A DNA stretch of 64,000 nucleotides. Origin: a bacterium (GTDB lineage Bacteria > SZUA-182 > SZUA-191 > JAJRXT01). The stretch covers positions 1-64,000 of the forward strand of contig JAJRXT010000099.1 of the NCBI GenBank assembly GCA_024276125.1, read 5' to 3'. Shown piece by piece: positions 63,450 through 64,000 of this stretch. The notes under the pieces are model-generated. The model saw only the letters and a program-made list of their open reading frames with translations. It was not told the origin of the DNA and did no database searches. Within the stretch, counting starts at the first letter, position 1, and each line of letters begins with the position of its first letter. A program made the translations under genes and the position numbers.

Positions 63450-64000
63450 CTAATCAGCAATGTATACATCTTTTAATGAGGTAAAATCCCCGCCCGGATA
63501 GGGAGTAAAGCCGGCTACGTTTTTTCGCATAACCACTACATTCATAAGATGCCATAGATTAATATAGGGCAGTTCCTCTGACAGCATGCGCTGCACTTTA
63601 CTATAGATAGCCTTTCTTTTCTCTGTATCCAAAGTGTTGCGGCCTTGCTCTAATAGAGCGTCCAATTTGGGATTAATATATTTTCCGCGGTTGGCGCCCG
63701 CTGGAGACATGGAAGATGAATGAAAAATATAATAATATATATCAGGTTCGGTAACTCCCACCCATTGCAAAGTATATAGCTGAAAATTTCCTGAATTAAT
63801 ATCGGAAAAAAACGTACCCCATTCATGAGATTTTATCTCTACTTTTATTCCCAGCTTTTGCCATTGACGCTGCAAAACTTCAGCTACGCGGCGGCTTTGT
63901 TCATTTTGCGAGGTTTTATAGGTCAGTTTAAAGCGGTATGCTTCCGTATCCGTATCAGGCAGCCTAAAACCAGCCTCATCCAAAAGCCTGCGGGCTTTTT
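63450..64000 (-). CDS. Peptide/nickel ABC transporter substrate-binding protein (C-terminal part)
   Basis: Only the last 183 or so residues lie in the window; the frame continues past base 64000 (KARRLLDEAGF). The SBP_bac_5 fold is clear: VAEVLQRQWQKLGIKVEIKSHEWGTFF, then YYIFHSSSMSPAGANRGKYINPKLDALLEQ and LPYINLWHLMNVVVMRKNV. It would bind peptides or metal complexes in the periplasm for an ABC importer whose other genes are outside. Confidence 0.85.
   Translation of the reverse strand, partial: KARRLLDEAGFRLPDTDTEAYRFKLTYKTSQNEQSRRVAEVLQRQWQKLGIKVEIKSHEWGTFFSDINSGNFQLYTLQWVGVTEPDIYYYIFHSSSMSPAGANRGKYINPKLDALLEQGRNTLDTEKRKAIYSKVQRMLSEELPYINLWHLMNVVVMRKNVAGFTPYPGGDFTSLKDVYIAD

Overview
The window looks like chromosome from an uncultured, anaerobic, two-membrane (diderm) bacterium of roughly 40% GC. 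LolA, SurA-type foldases and large periplasmic lipoproteins point to an outer membrane. A CO-dehydrogenase-like protein, ferredoxin-type proteins, a PduS-like flavo/iron-sulfur protein and a PduT-like microcompartment shell protein point to anaerobic metabolism. The phylum cannot be fixed from this sequence alone. The intergenic DNA is crowded with short palindromic and inverted-repeat elements, several inserted inside one another.

Layout. 0-6 kb: a ubiB remnant, an SBBP beta-propeller secreted protein and a TPR plus periplasmic-binding lipoprotein. 7-9 kb: five tRNA genes enclosing two small coiled-coil genes. 9-14.4 kb: the clpP-clpX-lon protease block. 14.5-18.5 kb: two parvulin foldases, a PduT-like shell protein and an SGNH hydrolase. 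18.6-26 kb: argJ, rplM-rpsI, a small orphan paralogue, a DUF1858 protein, rpmB, a Rel (p)ppGpp enzyme and a FxLYD-like protein. 27-31.6 kb: a ferredoxin / HD / CODH-like / zinc-ribbon module. 31.7-42.5 kb: tRNA-Gly, the second orphan paralogue, then a minus-strand phage head-and-neck block (terminase, portal, protease-capsid fusion, connector, tail tube, cell-wall hydrolase). 42.8-53.9 kb: cytochrome c, PduS-like protein, a TPR protein with a deoxyribosyltransferase-like domain, a ParB-like protein, coiled-coil genes, rnpA-yidD and a NACHT-pentapeptide-FGE protein. 54-64 kb: thi4, a PP-loop thiolase-type enzyme, iscU/nifU, ftsK-lolA, a damaged RelBE-like locus, an SPL-type radical SAM protein, cysK and the end of a peptide-binding protein.

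The most striking signal is in otherwise well-conserved, mostly essential genes. clpX (twice), lon, rpsI, thi4 and ftsK each carry an isolated in-frame TAA or TAG, and the full reading frame resumes on both sides. At every one of these sites glutamate fits the family consensus, so a single G-to-T change from GAA/GAG would explain it. rpmB also begins with ATT where ATG is expected, again one G-to-T change. Either UAR is partly read as Glu in this organism, or the sequence carries an excess of G-to-T transversions (mutator or DNA damage/consensus error). The rpmB start favours the second explanation, and the window alone cannot decide.

Other items worth attention are the divergent CODH-like protein lacking a canonical C-cluster cysteine within an uncharacterised four-gene module, the repeat-riddled phage head block without integrase, a two-member family of about 85-residue orphan proteins, and the nested miniature elements with clear target duplications.
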